A DNA stretch of 64,000 nt from Eublepharis macularius. Taxonomy: Eukaryota > Chordata > Lepidosauria > Squamata > Eublepharidae. Both the position numbers and the translations under genes were made by a program. Where the stretch lies: NCBI RefSeq assembly GCF_028583425.1, contig NC_072798.1, forward strand, positions 12,464,501 through 12,528,500, read 5' to 3'. The notes under the pieces are model-generated. The model saw only the letters and a program-made list of their open reading frames with translations. It made no database searches and had not been told where the DNA came from. This document shows positions 1-46,214 of the stretch, piece after piece (the first letter of the stretch is position 1; every line of letters begins with the position of its first letter).

Positions 1-1480
1 TACTGTACTAGTACTACACCAGCTGAGCGAGTATGACTGACTGGTAAAACTCTAGACTTGGGAACATCTTTCAGTGCGCGCACATGTGCACATCAGCCAC
101 TTATTAGCAATCCAAAAATAGGCAAAGTACTTCGTAAACAGCTGGTTCCTGTTGCAGAGCAATAGACACAGAATACAAGTGAGTGCACCTATTCCATAGG
201 TACATAGAACAAGACTGGGGAGCCCTCCCATATTTCTCCTCGCTAACCAATAACCGTCTGGCTCAACTGTTATTTTGGAACCTGCCGAGAGCAGAGTAGC
301 AGCATTGCATGTACGTCCTGGAAGCAGCAAAGACAGCTCGAGCAGGCAACGCAGAGAGGGGTAAGGGGCTACGAGGGATAGCCGGGTAGGAGGGAGGGAG
401 GGAAATATTCTGGGATACAGCAGGAGCTGGTTCCCCGCAGCTGGATAATCCTATTCCCCTCCCCATTTTAAAGGCCTGAATTTCCTGCTGGTTTGTTGAT
501 TGTAGAAAGAGGTGTGTGTGTGTGTGGAAGGTTATTCATTCCAGCTGTACTTACATCTGGAGTAAGCCCTTATGACGATCCTTTTGGTAGCGCCTGTCGA
601 GTGTACCAAAATAGAATTTAGTTATTAGGAATCAATTATTTCCCCCCATCTCTATCACTTTATTTTTAAAACATAGGCTGCTCGATCAGCATCTCATTAT
701 TTATCTGATCTCGTGTAATATCAACCAGCGTGGTTTTTTTTCTTTGCGGTGCGTCAAATTTAAGGGTTTTTTTTCTTTCTTTGCAACGTATCAAATGCAG
801 AGACCCTTATTTACCGGCTGTCATTTAGCATGCCTGTGACATTCCCCAGTAACAAAACAGCCTTACCTCTTGTGATTTGTTCCTGCAGGGAAAATCTTAG
901 GGACGTTCTTCTGTCATTCACACGATCGTGGGTGCTTGCTAAAGCAGGGCGCCGGTTCTTATTACAGTGCTTTTCCCGTGTACAGAGTTCTTTACAAACC
1001 TGGATCTGGAGCCATCTGCTTCCGTGTCATTAGTTGGACGGATGCCGGGGTGGTTGATCATCCGCTCGGATTCATTTGTCATCTTTGTTAACTACTTCTG
1101 GAGGATTTGTAAACATTATTCTCCGCCACCACCAAATATTATTCAAAACAGGCTGCCCGTGGATTTAATGTTGAATGTTTCTGCTGCATTTTTTAAAAGC
1201 GGCAATCATGCACACGCGTATACAGTTGCCAACTGCCTGGAGGAAAAAAATGCCCTGTTGCTTTAATAGAGGTTTAATGGGATGTTATTAACCAGGTGAT
1301 GTGACTTACCTCCATGCCACGAAAAGCTTCAGTTGCCCATTTCTGCGCAGTAAAGCTACTCTAAAAGGGGCAGGCATTTTTTCCGCAACCCAAGCGTATG
1401 ACCCTCCCCAACTAAGCAAAGTGGGCTTTTACTTCTGAGTAAACAAGCACAGGGCTTGCGTCTCCTGCTTTCTGTGCGTG
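1..1480. other. Upstream flank, no gene seen
   Basis: No exon, RNA gene or recognisable repeat could be supported here. There is a short GT run near 513-527 and T-rich stretches near 730-785. Open frames are short and resemble no protein I know. The region lies upstream of the KRAS CpG island and probably contains only distal flanking DNA. Confidence 0.5.
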
Positions 1481-1483
1481 CGC

Positions 1484-1576
1484 ACAATGTAATCTTATGC
1501 AGAGTTATTCCAGTCGAAGCCTATTATTGATTGCAATGGGTTTACACTGGAGTAACGCTGCATAGGATTGCACTGT
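1484..1576. mobile_element. Palindromic MITE, GTGCAATCCTA family (copy 1)
   Basis: The two halves are inverted copies: one end reads like ATGTAATCTTATGCAGAGTT and the other ends AACGCTGCATAGGATTGCAC. The same short palindromic element recurs at 1664, 5727, 25402, 37637, 41068 and 60727. It is non-coding and its superfamily is unassigned. Confidence 0.75.
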
Positions 1577-1663
1577 TGAATCCCCTCCGCCCCCGAGTGT
1601 GCAATGCAGCGCTTGCACAGAGCTGGCGTTGCCAGCTGACCCCAGTCCACTTTTTACGCATGT

Positions 1664-1757
1664 TTACAATGCAATCCTAGGCAGAGTTACTCCGGCCAAG
1701 CCTATGACTGATTGCAATGGGTTTACACTGGAGAAACGCTGCACAAAAATGCACGGT
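1664..1757. mobile_element. Palindromic MITE, GTGCAATCCTA family (copy 2)
   Basis: A second copy of the short palindrome lies about 180 bp downstream of the first, starting near CAATGCAATCCTAGGCAGAG and ending near a GCAC-containing tail. Both copies are followed by a related GTGCAATGCAG(C/G)GCTTGC segment, so this may be a local tandem duplication rather than two insertions. Confidence 0.7.
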
Positions 1758-1789
1758 TTAAAAAAAAAAATCTCCCCACAGCGTGCAAT

Positions 1790-2280
1790 GCAGGGCTTGC
1801 TCGAGGGGGTGAAGAGCGCAGTCTGCACAAACGCCGTCCCCGAATCGCTCCGTGGCATTTACTCCCGAGTAAGCGCTCCTCTGCACGCCTTTACGTAACC
1901 CGCCGCGTGGGAAACCGCCGCGGCTGAGCCTCTGCAGCGAATGCTTCCCAGCCCCGCCCACTGCCGGGCAACGCCCCGCCCGCTTCTCCCCTCGGCTGCC
2001 CATACGAGGCCAGCGAATCGAGCCACCGAGGGCGTCGATCGCTGAGCCGCCCTCCCGCTCGGCGCTCGGCAGCGCCATTTCACTCCGCCGACTCGACCGG
2101 TTGGGCGGCGCCGCGGAGCGGGAGACGGAGCGCCGGCGAGGCAGGTGGGTTAGTTAGTTGGTTAGTTGGTTAACGAGTTCGTGGGGGTTCTCCAGCTTGG
2201 GAAGCGGCCCCTCCTCAGCCCGGGCGCTGCCTGCCTCTCTCCGTCCTGAGGGAAAAACCGGTTCCCCCTCCGAGGCTCTT
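1790..2280 (+). promoter_or_regulatory. KRAS: KRAS CpG-island promoter
   Basis: A CpG-dense stretch stands out from the A/T-richer flanks. Two perfect GC boxes (CCCCGCCC) lie at 1952-1959 and 1974-1981, as expected for Sp1-type binding. There is no obvious TATA box. It sits immediately upstream of a strong splice donor at 2145 and about 8.8 kb upstream of the first coding KRAS exon, matching the TATA-less CpG-island promoter known for mammalian KRAS. Start-site position is inferred. Confidence 0.75.
2040..2144 (+). other. KRAS: KRAS non-coding exon 1 (5' UTR, 5' end approximate)
   Basis: GC-rich sequence ends at 2144 in GAGGCAG followed by GTGGGT, a good donor. Known KRAS genes begin with a GC-rich untranslated exon spliced to the exon carrying the ATG. 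The right edge is supported by the donor. The left edge is a guess because no transcript evidence is available. Confidence 0.55.
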
Positions 2281-2374
2281 CCTTGAGGCGCCTTTGGGGC
2301 ATCTTGTCAGGGGGGGGGGGCGGCGGCAAGGCTGTTTCCATAGCAACCCCTCCCCCCTCCTTCCCTCTCAGGAG

Positions 2375-2742
2375 TGTTGCCAACTTTGGGGTGGGAAGTT
2401 CCTGGAGGTTTGGGGTGGAGCCTGGGGAGGGGGCTTTAGGGGGGTGTCATGTCATAGAGCCCCCCATGAAGCCATTCACCATTTCTTATTCAGAGCGATG
2501 CTGCCTCCATTTAGCTAGGGCTGACATTAGGGTTGCCAGCTCCAGGCTGGGAAATTCCTGGAGGTTTGGAGGTGAAGCCTGGGGAAGGGGGTTTGGGGGA
2601 GAGGAGGAATCTCAGCGGTGTGTGATGCCGTACAGTCCCTTCCCAAGCTGCCTTTTCCTCCTGGGGAACTGATTTCTGTACCCTGGAGATGGATTATAAT
2701 TCTGGGAGATCTCCAGCCCCCCCCCGGAGGTTGGCAACCCTG
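2375..2742 (+). mobile_element. Two GGTTGCCA-type hAT MITE copies (2375-2517 partial, 2528-2742 full)
   Basis: The second copy opens with TAGGGTTGCCAG and closes with GTTGGCAACCCT, giving inverted ends. The interior carries the GGAAATTCCTGGAGGTTTGG and CTGGAGATCTCCAG-type blocks typical of the family. The first copy has only the left part. Further copies at 21005, 50130, 51664 and 51912 confirm the family. The copy at 51912 shows an 8-bp target duplication, which is typical of hAT. Confidence 0.8.
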
Positions 2743-2842
2743 CCTCTCAGGCATTTGCATCAGCATCCCCCATCCCAGTTTCCCTCTGGGACCCCCAGAC
2801 TGCTGGCAGGAGCCTGTGTCCCACCCCATACCTGCCCTAGAC

Positions 2843-3325
2843 CTTGAGGAGCAAGATCCAAGTCCAATAGTACCTTAAAGACTAACTAGATTTCCAAGGG
2901 ATGAGATTGGGAGGGGGGAAACCCACTTGGTTCAGGAGGGAGGGAGTTCATACACTTCGGTTGCCAACGTGCCTGGAGAAAAATTCCTGCTCCTGTTCAT
3001 AGGGGCTTCAGTGGGCATTTGAAGCTTTTCATGAGCTCGGAAGCTCATACCTTGGAAATCTAGTTTTAGGGGGGTAGCCATGTTAAGTTTGCAGCAGAAC
3101 ATCAGGAATTGAGTCCAGTGGCAGCTTTAGAGACCAAAAAGATTTTCAGAGTGTGAAGATTTTGAGTCAGAGCTCCTTTCTTCAGGTGTCTGAAGAAGGG
3201 AGCTCTAACTTTCAGAAGCTTGTACTGAAAATCTTGTTGGCCTCTAAGGTGCCACTGGACTCAGATCCTTGGAAATCAAGTTGCTCTTTAAGGTGCTGCT
3301 GGACCTGGATCTTGCTCTTAGAACT
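2843..3325. repeat. Fragments of the 'aagctt..gaccaacacggctac' interspersed repeat
   Basis: Segments such as GGTGCCACTGGACTC, TCTTCAGG and CTGAAAATCTTGTTGG recur here in both orientations (about 2843-3070 and 3105-3325). The same words recur at 6488, 8155, 9897, 15715, 34228, 50015, 52868 and 60483. This is a widespread sauropsid repeat with an inverted internal structure; I do not assign a class. Confidence 0.6.
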
Positions 3326-3411
3326 TGGGTCACTGTGTGTGCAAGCATGCACACGTTGGAAAGTATCAGTATACACGTGTCTGCGTTACACAGGTGTGTC
3401 TCTCTGTATGT

Positions 3412-4113
3412 AGCCAGCATGGTGTAGAGGTAAATGCAGTGCTTCCCAAAGTGGGTAGTACCCTGAGGGGCAGTGGGATTATCTAGAGGGGGTGCTAAGA
3501 GGCAAGGGGGTGGCAGGGGGGTACTGGAGGTTGCCCCCCTCCGAGTGTGTTGTTCGCTTATTTACCAGACTAGATCCTAAAGCAAAACACCTTCTTCGCT
3601 TAGAGTTTCTGCCTCTGCATGGTGATGAAATCTGGGAAACTGGTATCACTTCATCAAGCCCATCTATCCTCCTTAAGAATTTACTGAACAGCAGTTACTA
3701 AGATTCTTGCTAAATAGCTACCAGTTTTAATTGGATTTTTGTATATAGGTGCAATTAATTGTTACTGTTTTGAATTTTATTGTTATTATCTTCTTCAGTG
3801 GGTTGTGCCAGCCACTATTCTGAATAATGCTTTTTGTAGAGTAGGGGGCAATGGGAATGAGTTTATGGAACCAAGGAAGTGGTGGCCCAGAAAAGTTTGG
3901 GAACAACTGGGTTAGTGTGTTGGATGAAGGCTGGGGAAAACGTGGGTTCGAATCCCCACTTGCCTTGAAACTCACTAGATGTCCTGGGGCCAATCGCTTT
4001 CTCTCAGCCTTAACAGGCAATAGAGGGTTGTTGTGAGGGTGAAGAAGAGGAGGGGAATACCATGTTATATTGCCTTGAGTTCTTTGGAGGAAAGAGTGTG
4101 ATAAAAATATAAC
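3412..4113 (+). mobile_element. tRNA-headed SINE split by a hAT element
   Basis: The SINE head (CAGCATGGTGTAGAGGT) at 3412-3436 resumes at 3910 with GGTTAGTGTGTTGGATGAAGG, then a B-box-like GTGGGTTCGAATCCCC and the usual CTCTCAGCC..GTTGTTGTGAGG body. The break is filled exactly by the hAT element at 3437-3909. The order is therefore SINE first, hAT later. Confidence 0.8.
3437..3909. mobile_element. Non-autonomous hAT (Charlie-like), 473 bp
   Basis: The ends are imperfect inverted repeats, CAGTGCTTCCCAAAG and AAGTTTGGGAACAACTG. The flanks GGTAAATG (3429-3436) and GGTTAGTG (3910-3917) form an 8-bp target duplication with two mismatches. No transposase frame is visible. It sits inside the tRNA-like head of a SINE. 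Confidence 0.8.
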
Positions 4114-4256
4114 AAATTGTGTGCAGGGCATCCAGTCTTGTAGGCTTCGTTATACCGGTAAAGACATGCATGCATGTAATGAAATGTGGATATCTGTTTC
4201 CTTTGTATGTTACACAGCTGTGCATAGACTCAACGCTGTCTATAATCTGGCTATAA

Positions 4257-4474
4257 GCCGGCTGGTGTGGTACTTACAGTTTCAGCCTAGGATCTGGAAG
4301 ATCCAGGTTCAGATCACCACTTTGCCATGCAAGCTAACTGGGTGATCTGGGGCCACACACTCTCAGCCCAACCTACCTCACAGGGTTAGTGTGAAGTTTA
4401 AATGGGGGAGAGGAGGAAGATGCAAGCCACTTTGAATTTGTGCTGGGGCATAAATGAAGTAAAATAAATAAGTA
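4257..4474 (+). mobile_element. tRNA-headed SINE
   Basis: GGTGTGGTACTTACAGTTTCAGCCTAGGATCTGG leads into a degraded B box, then GGGCCACACACTCTCAGCCCAACCTACCTCACAGGGTT, a CAAGCCACTTTGAA tail and an AAATAAATAAG end. It is the same family as 5072, 12078, 57465 and 63829. Confidence 0.75.
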
Positions 4475-5071
4475 ATGTCCACGAAGCTGGGATTATGAAT
4501 GTGTAAAGAAAAGGGTGTGTGCACAGCCCTGGACAACTGTGCAGCCTAAGTCATATTGTATTTGACAAAGGTATGGCGTTGTAGGGGGCAGGCCAGGCCA
4601 GTGTGCTTGCGCCCACGCCTTTTCCACCTATACTGATTTCAAAAGACATGATGTAACGTGTTGAGAACTATTGTATAGATATATGTTTTTGTATCATCGA
4701 TATACTGCTTGCTAGGAGAAACCCTCCTATTAGTTTACCCCCGTACCTTCCCAGTAGTCTTTGTTAGATCCCGTAAAGGGGTGTGTGTGTGTGTATTTAT
4801 GTATCAAGTTCACATGTCTTTTTATAAGTGTGTGTGTGTATTGTGCTCACTATGCCTCCTCTTTTCTTCCCCAAAGCCAGCCCTATAGTATCTTCTAGGT
4901 TGTATAATGTCTGCGAAGCTGTGTGTATACAAATACTGTCATGCATAATACTGAATGCGGGTGAATGCATGTAGATACCAGCTGCTATAAGGGACCATCT
5001 TCTTTTTAGCTTTTTTCTGCAGTTGTTCCTTGACCCTAGTCCTCTGTGTGCGTGCGCGTGCGCGTGCAACT

Positions 5072-5278
5072 AGGGAGCAAGTATGGTGCAGTAGGTGGTG
5101 TGGGACTAAAGCTGGAGAGATCCAGATTCAAGTCCTTTCTCAGCTGTGAAGCTCACTTGTGTCAGTCAGATTCTTTCAGCCTAGCCTTCCTCACAGGTTA
5201 CAGTGAGGATAAATATAGAGGAGTGGACAATTATCTGCGCTGCTCCTTGGATGAAGGATGGGATTAAATTAAAACAGG
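5072..5278 (+). mobile_element. tRNA-headed SINE, degraded
   Basis: The order of blocks matches the 4257 copy: GTATGGTGCAGTAGGTGG head, CCAGATTCAAGTCC B-box region, TTTCAGCCTAGCCTTCCTCACAGG body and an A-rich end. It is preceded by a short alternating purine-pyrimidine GTGCGTGCGCGTG run (5046-5068). Confidence 0.65.
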
Positions 5279-5726
5279 TAATTATGTCTAAAGTGCCATT
5301 GACATACACGATACTTTCCAGAGTACAAGACAAATTTAGCTCAAAATCTGAGGCCAGGGAGACGCCAAAGGGAGGAAAGAGAGGAGAGGACAGCAGTAGA
5401 CATGGGAAGTACCTGGGGCTGTTTACTTGGTCGATTTCAGCAGGGAAGGGGGATTAAGAGGTTGTCCCGAAGGCTTTGGGGAAAAGTGGATTTTTGAGGA
5501 GTGATTTGGCGCGAGAGAGGTGGCTCCTGGAGGTGTATTTGGTGGCAGCTGCAGGCAAAAAGGAGCAGCCAAGATGGGTGTGAGCGAGCAATAGCATGAT
5601 CCCGACAAAGCTAAGCTTTTAAAAAGTCCTCTGGATGTCAATGGGTGACATTTTTATTACTCTTTCATTAAATCAAGTGGTTCTACCAGTGCTTAACTCC
5701 TGCTGGATCATGCCCACAGTATAAAG

Positions 5727-5846
5727 CGCAATAAGCAATGCGATGCTAAGAGGAGTTCTTCCAACCTAATCCCATTGAAACCCATGAAATCTTTGAAATC
5801 AGTGAGCTTAGACTGGAGTAACTCTGTTTAGGATTGCACTATAAAT
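5727..5846. mobile_element. Palindromic MITE, GTGCAATCCTA family
   Basis: The right half (GCTTAGACTGGAGTAACTC..GGATTGCAC) is well preserved; the left half is degraded. It is the same family as 1484 and 25402. Confidence 0.6.
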
Positions 5847-6173
5847 AACCTTGTGATCAATGAGGCTGTGGAACTCGTCATGGGATGCGACCCCTGCAGC
5901 GCTTAAATAAGTGAGCCATTGACAAAACAGAGACCAGCATGAAACTGAGATAAATGTTTTGGCTTCTGCTTTTCTCTGATATCTCTTTCCCCCCTCGAGC
6001 TCTTTCTCGTGCTAATCCTTCCTGCCTCCAAAACCTCCTTTGGGTTCCTTCATGCTGTGTGCCTCTTGTAAGATATACACAATTCTGGTAGGACCCATGC
6101 CCCCCCATATTGCTTGAGATTTTGCCTGAGATTTTTTGTGCATGTAAATGTATGCCTGTTGTCATTGAACACT

Positions 6174-6365
6174 GGCCGTTTCCACACGGCTTACCTTCCC
6201 TCGGAACGACCCGGAACATCGCACAAAAAACGCGGAAGATCGCACTTTCTCGCGCGAGATTTGCGCGACGTTGCACAAATCTCGTGCGAGAAAGCGTAAT
6301 CTTCTGCGTTTTTTGCACGATGTTCCGAGTCGTTCCGAGGGAAGGTAAGCCATGTGGAAACGGCC
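6174..6365. mobile_element. 192-bp full-length palindromic element (copy 1)
   Basis: The whole element is a near-perfect inverted repeat from GGCCGTTTCCACACGGC to its complement, with the symmetry centre near 6270. It is flanked by ACT on both sides (6171-6173 and 6366-6368), a possible 3-bp target duplication. Copies of identical length occur at 56291 and 60847. It is non-coding, CpG-rich, and could form a long hairpin. The superfamily is uncertain; a 3-bp duplication and GGCC ends suggest a PIF/Harbinger-like origin. Confidence 0.8.
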
Positions 6366-6487
6366 ACTGTCCGTGTATTTTTGTTCATGAGGTGCCATCA
6401 ATTTACACAGCATTTTGCAAAATTTAATAAAACAACAGAAAATTTCTGGGTCCGTGCTTCCCCAACAGTGAAATGAGATCAGTCATT

Positions 6488-6846
6488 TAAGCCAAAGAGT
6501 CCAGTAGCACCTTTAAGACGAATCAACTTTATTGTAGCATAAGCTTTCGAGAACACAGTTCTCTTCGATGAAAAGAACTGTGTTCTCGAAAGCTTATGCT
6601 ACAATAAGAAAACTGCGTTCTCGAAAGCTTATGCTACAATAAAGTTGGTTACTCTTAAAGGTGCTACTGGACTCTTTACTATTTTGCGACTACAGACTAA
6701 CACGGCTAACTCCTCTGGATCTTAAACCAAAGAGTAACTCTGAGTCTCGAAAGCTCATATCCTAGAAATCTGGTTGGTCTTTATGATGCTACTGGACCTG
6801 AATCTTGCTCTTCTACTACAGACCAACATGGCTACGACCTGAAACC
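6488..6846. repeat. Interspersed repeat with three copies of a 32-bp 'cataagctttcgag' core
   Basis: The core appears inverted at about 6530-6564 and then direct at 6576-6607 and 6611-6642. It is followed by GGTGCTACTGGACTC and GACTACAGACTAACACGGC. A second, differently diverged member runs 6721-6846. It belongs to the family noted at 2843. Confidence 0.65.
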
Positions 6847-6849
6847 ACT

Positions 6850-42569
<35,720 letters not shown>

Positions 42570-44475
42570 ATGCAATTTACCCTTTCTCCTGAAGGTGTAC
42601 GTCAGTAAATGTCATTCATTTTTTGTACCATTACACTAAATTATTAGCACACACATTTTTAGCATTACTTAAAACTTTCTGCTTTCTGAACCTGTTGGCC
42701 TTTTTATCTGGATGTTTGCTTTCAATGGCGATGGAAATTATTCCTCTTAAGTGCCAGTAATCTGTTGAGCGTCGGTTCTCAAACCTGGCAATGCCTGTGA
42801 AAAACAATACCTGGAAACTCTTATTCAGGGTACTTTGGTGCATGCAAACTTGCTAATGTCTTCTTCCCTGAAAGTTGTGACTGTTTTGTTCTTTACCGGG
42901 GCTGGACTTACCATTCGGTTACGCTACCTGCGCGTCTGTGCAGTTCTTTGCAGGGAGTGTGGGGGGTGAGAGGGAGAGAAGCATTTCAGCTGCAATAACA
43001 GGTGGGAATCTCTTCATGCCTAGGTGCTTACGTTCCTCAAGAAGCGGAGAGTGATGAATGGGCAGAATAGAGCACCTTTCCCTTCCTCCAAAGACTTGGG
43101 AGAGTTCCTGCCATGTGAAAAAATGCAGAGGCCAGAGGAGAATGAAGCATCCCATGGTGGGAGGAGACAGAAGGTTGTGGGGTAGGGGCTAGACCAGTAG
43201 GCACTGCAGGGGTGGTTTTGCATAAGGATGAATAATAGCCTGTGTGATTTTGAGATCCTTTGGTCTGCCGCACTTAAGAGACATCCAGATGACATACAGC
43301 ACCGCAGATCCTTGGTGGTTGGAGATGGAAGGTAGTTGCTGAGGTCCAGTGACTAGTCAAGCATCGGACCACGGAGAAGCAGTGGGCCAGTTTTGGGGAC
43401 TGTAAGAAAGGGGCAGCAAGTCATACAAAAGGAAAAAAAGTATCTCCGTTGCATGGAAGAGGTACAGGTGATGAGGCTGTGAGAGCCACAATTGAGCAGG
43501 GTTTAGGATCCAAAGTCAGAGTTCTCAGAGAGGTGTTCATTGACTTTTGAGGCTGGTGAAATGGTGGATTCTCAAGCTCCAGTTTAACGGGGCGGGGTGT
43601 GCGTGTGTGTGTGTGTTAAGCTTGGGACGTTTTTATATTGCCTCAAACTGGTCCTCCTGAATCACTTTATAAAAAATAACACATTAATACCCTTGGCTGC
43701 AGTATCTGTTCAGCTTCCCCTGTTCTTTATCGGCTTTGAGCAAGAGATCCAGGTTTCCCCATCCATTGTTTTGCTTTTAAGGATGATTTGCTTCTGATGG
43801 TGGCAATATTGGTACACCAGAAGCCTTTTAAAGCCTTCCTATCACTTTCGTTCCAAGACAACTTTTCTTGTAGCACTTCCAGTCAACTTGAATAAATGTA
43901 AAGAAAACTAAAGAGTTCTCACAACAAAAGGTTCTCCCCCCACTGTAGTCTTTGACAGACCACACTCTTTAAAATTAACTATTTTTTCTATTAAAAAAAA
44001 AAAGAAAACGTTACAAAAACGGGGGCGGGGGGAGAATACATTTTCTAATTAGGTTGGTTTGTGGTAATGAATTACGTAAACCTAATGTGTATGTTGTGTT
44101 TGCAAGAGAAGCAACCAGGCCTAGAAAGTTTCCTGCACTAATGCCACTGGAACAAGTTGTGGGAGTTGTGCTAGAATAAAACACTGGTGCAGATCCATTC
44201 ATTTCAATGGGATGTGTGTGGGAGATGTTCACAGTGGATTATGCTCTTCATTTCTCTTGGTGCCAGGCAGCCATAGCTGTCCAGTATCTTGCAAATTTCA
44301 TTTGTGGGTAAAAGATTTGTCCTGAGATTACAATCTCCTGTTTTACCTTGTTCCTTTACCTCCATTCATTTCTTTTGGGTGCCTATTCATTGTGAGGGGG
44401 GGGGAGGCATTTCATACTTTCATATTTCTGTAGCTAAGGGCCGTTTCCTGTGTTGCATTATCAGACTTACCTTTT

Positions 44476-44635
44476 TTTGCTATCAAGTTGAAGCCGGCTT
44501 ATGGCAACCCGATAGTTTTCAGTGCAAGATGCTTTCAGAGGGGTTTGCTATTGGCTGTCTCTATAGAGCAACCCTGGACTTCCTTGGTGGTCTCCCGTGC
44601 AAGTACTAACCAGGGCTGACTGTTTAGCTTCCAAG
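44476..44635 (-). mobile_element. 5S-rRNA-headed SINE in the KRAS 3' UTR (minus)
   Basis: Read on the plus strand: ATCAAGTTGAAGCCGGCTTATGGCAACCC, CTTGGTGGTCTCCCGTGCAAG and CAGGGCTGACTGTTTAGCTTCC, the complement of body and 5S head. It is moderately decayed. Confidence 0.8.
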
Positions 44636-44652
44636 TGAACAGGATTCCACAC

Positions 44653-44660
44653 ACAAACAC

Positions 44661-44705
<45 letters not shown>
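44653..44705. repeat. (TC)n(AC)n microsatellite in the KRAS 3' UTR
   Basis: About 16 CT dinucleotides run into about 8 CA dinucleotides. It is a candidate length polymorphism directly after the minus-strand SINE. Confidence 0.9.
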
Positions 44706-44706
<1 letters not shown>

Positions 44707-46002
44707 CCCGTACCTACCTGTTTCTACCTACCTATCTACCCACTTACCTATAGTTTATGCCCTTTACATGCACGTGCTGCTTGCCAAGGCTTCTCCTCAT
44801 CTCCCGTTCCATTTGCCATCTTCATGCAGCGTTCCTTTTCTTTAGAAGCAGGTAGAAATGGATTTGTTGAATTGGAAATGGAATTCTGGATCTAATTCTG
44901 AACCTGGCCCCCCAATGTGGATTGATAGTCCCAGGAAATAGGGCCAGGTTCAGATAAGGGCATTCTTCTGCAGATCTGGGGGATCCCCCCCCCCATTTTG
45001 CAGGAAAGTGTGTGTGTGGAGGGGGATCCAAACAGAGGGATGTTTTCTGCACATGTGCAGCAAACCTACTGTAAGCGGAGAGGGAAAGAGGCATCTGAAT
45101 AGAGTCACTAGAGAGCCTGTTGTTTACACCAGCCCTGTTGATGCCTCCAGCCCTCAGCAGGAAGGAGGAGCAGGAACGGTGGCAGTGCTGCAGGTGTGTT
45201 GGCTGGCCAGGTGGGGGAGTGGGAGGGGGGGGTGAGAGTCCCTGCCCACAAGTCTCACTGGTCCCCTGCTCATTTTAACGAATTGTAACTAGTCTTACAA
45301 TTTTAAATGAGCACGTACAGAATCAGCTCCATCAACTATAGAATCCGCTCCTTCACTCAGCATCCTCAATCCTTGCCAGTGCTGAAATCCAGTTTTCATT
45401 GTTGTAGGAACTCAGGCCGAGGCATGTCACTTCCCCTTTTCCCCCTGGTATCTTGAAGTCACTGTGATCTGTGGTGAGATCTTTGAATTCTGCTGAAAAG
45501 CCTCTCGTGAAACATTCCCAACACCCTAGTCTCTGTATGAAGCCCTAGTTCTCCGCATGAGAACTGTGTCTCAGGCAGTTGTCTTATCTGGCAATTTCCC
45601 CGACCGTAAACAATCCTCCTGTTCTCTTCTTCTCTCAACTGCTGAAAGGCCAATCCTAAGCAAACTTAGTTACGTGAGATCGGTAGGGTTTGCCTGAAAG
45701 TAAGCTTGCTAGCAATTGGTGCAAGTCCAGTGACCCTGAAGTGCGAAGCTATGGCAGGGGGATGAAATGTCGTCAGCCCGTCCTTCATTTGCCTTTTTGT
45801 GCTAACAATAACATCAAATGCTGCTCTGGCTTCAAGCGTAAGTGGCTGCTTCTGCTAATGTAAACAGGGGAAACAGCCAAGCTCTAAGGCAGCAAATAAA
45901 TTACAAGAATGACAGCTCTTGCTGCTCTTGCAGTACAAACTGCAGGATTAGGGCAAAAAAAGGTCAATCTCTCTCTCCCCCCGCACTGTTCATTTTTGGT
46001 AG

Positions 46003-46156
46003 GCAAGCACGATCTCATCAGATCTTGGAAGCTAAACAGGGTCCGCTATGGTTAGCAGTTGGATGGGAGACTTCCAGCAAGGACCAGGGTTGCTACCTCT
46101 GTTTGTGTCTTGCCTTGAAAACCCCAGCAGGAGTCACCGTAAGTCAGCCACGATGG
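46003..46156 (+). mobile_element. 5S-rRNA-headed SINE in the KRAS 3' UTR (plus)
   Basis: CACGATCTCATCAGATCTTGG, GAAGCTAAACAGGGTCCG and TTGGATGGGAGACTTCC are clear 5S segments. They are followed by CCTTGAAAACCCCAGCAGGAG and GTAAGTCAGCCACGATGG. It runs straight into the hairpin at 46157. Confidence 0.85.
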
Positions 46157-46214
46157 AAACATTGTGGCGGTGGAGGGAAGTGCCATCAAGTCACTTTCCA
46201 CCGCCACAATGTTT
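46157..46214. repeat. Perfect 18-bp inverted repeat (hairpin) in the KRAS 3' UTR
   Basis: AAACATTGTGGCGGTGGA at 46157-46174 is exactly complementary to TCCACCGCCACAATGTTT at 46197-46214, with a 22-nt spacer. The spacer AGTGCCATCAAGTCAC resembles the 3' end of the 5S-SINE read backwards, so the hairpin probably formed from a truncated, opposite-facing SINE end. Confidence 0.9.

Noticed and set aside
2283-2829. Open frames of 100-129 aa after KRAS exon 1
   Set aside because: They lie in intron 1 across GC-rich sequence and MITE copies. Overlapping frames on both strands come from the inverted repeats.
5878-6427. Open frames over the 6.2-kb palindrome on both strands
   Set aside because: The frames mirror each other because the DNA is palindromic, and they resemble no protein.
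46157-46214. microRNA precursor
   Set aside because: An 18-bp stem without flanking lower stem is too short for a typical precursor, and its origin from a SINE end is more likely.
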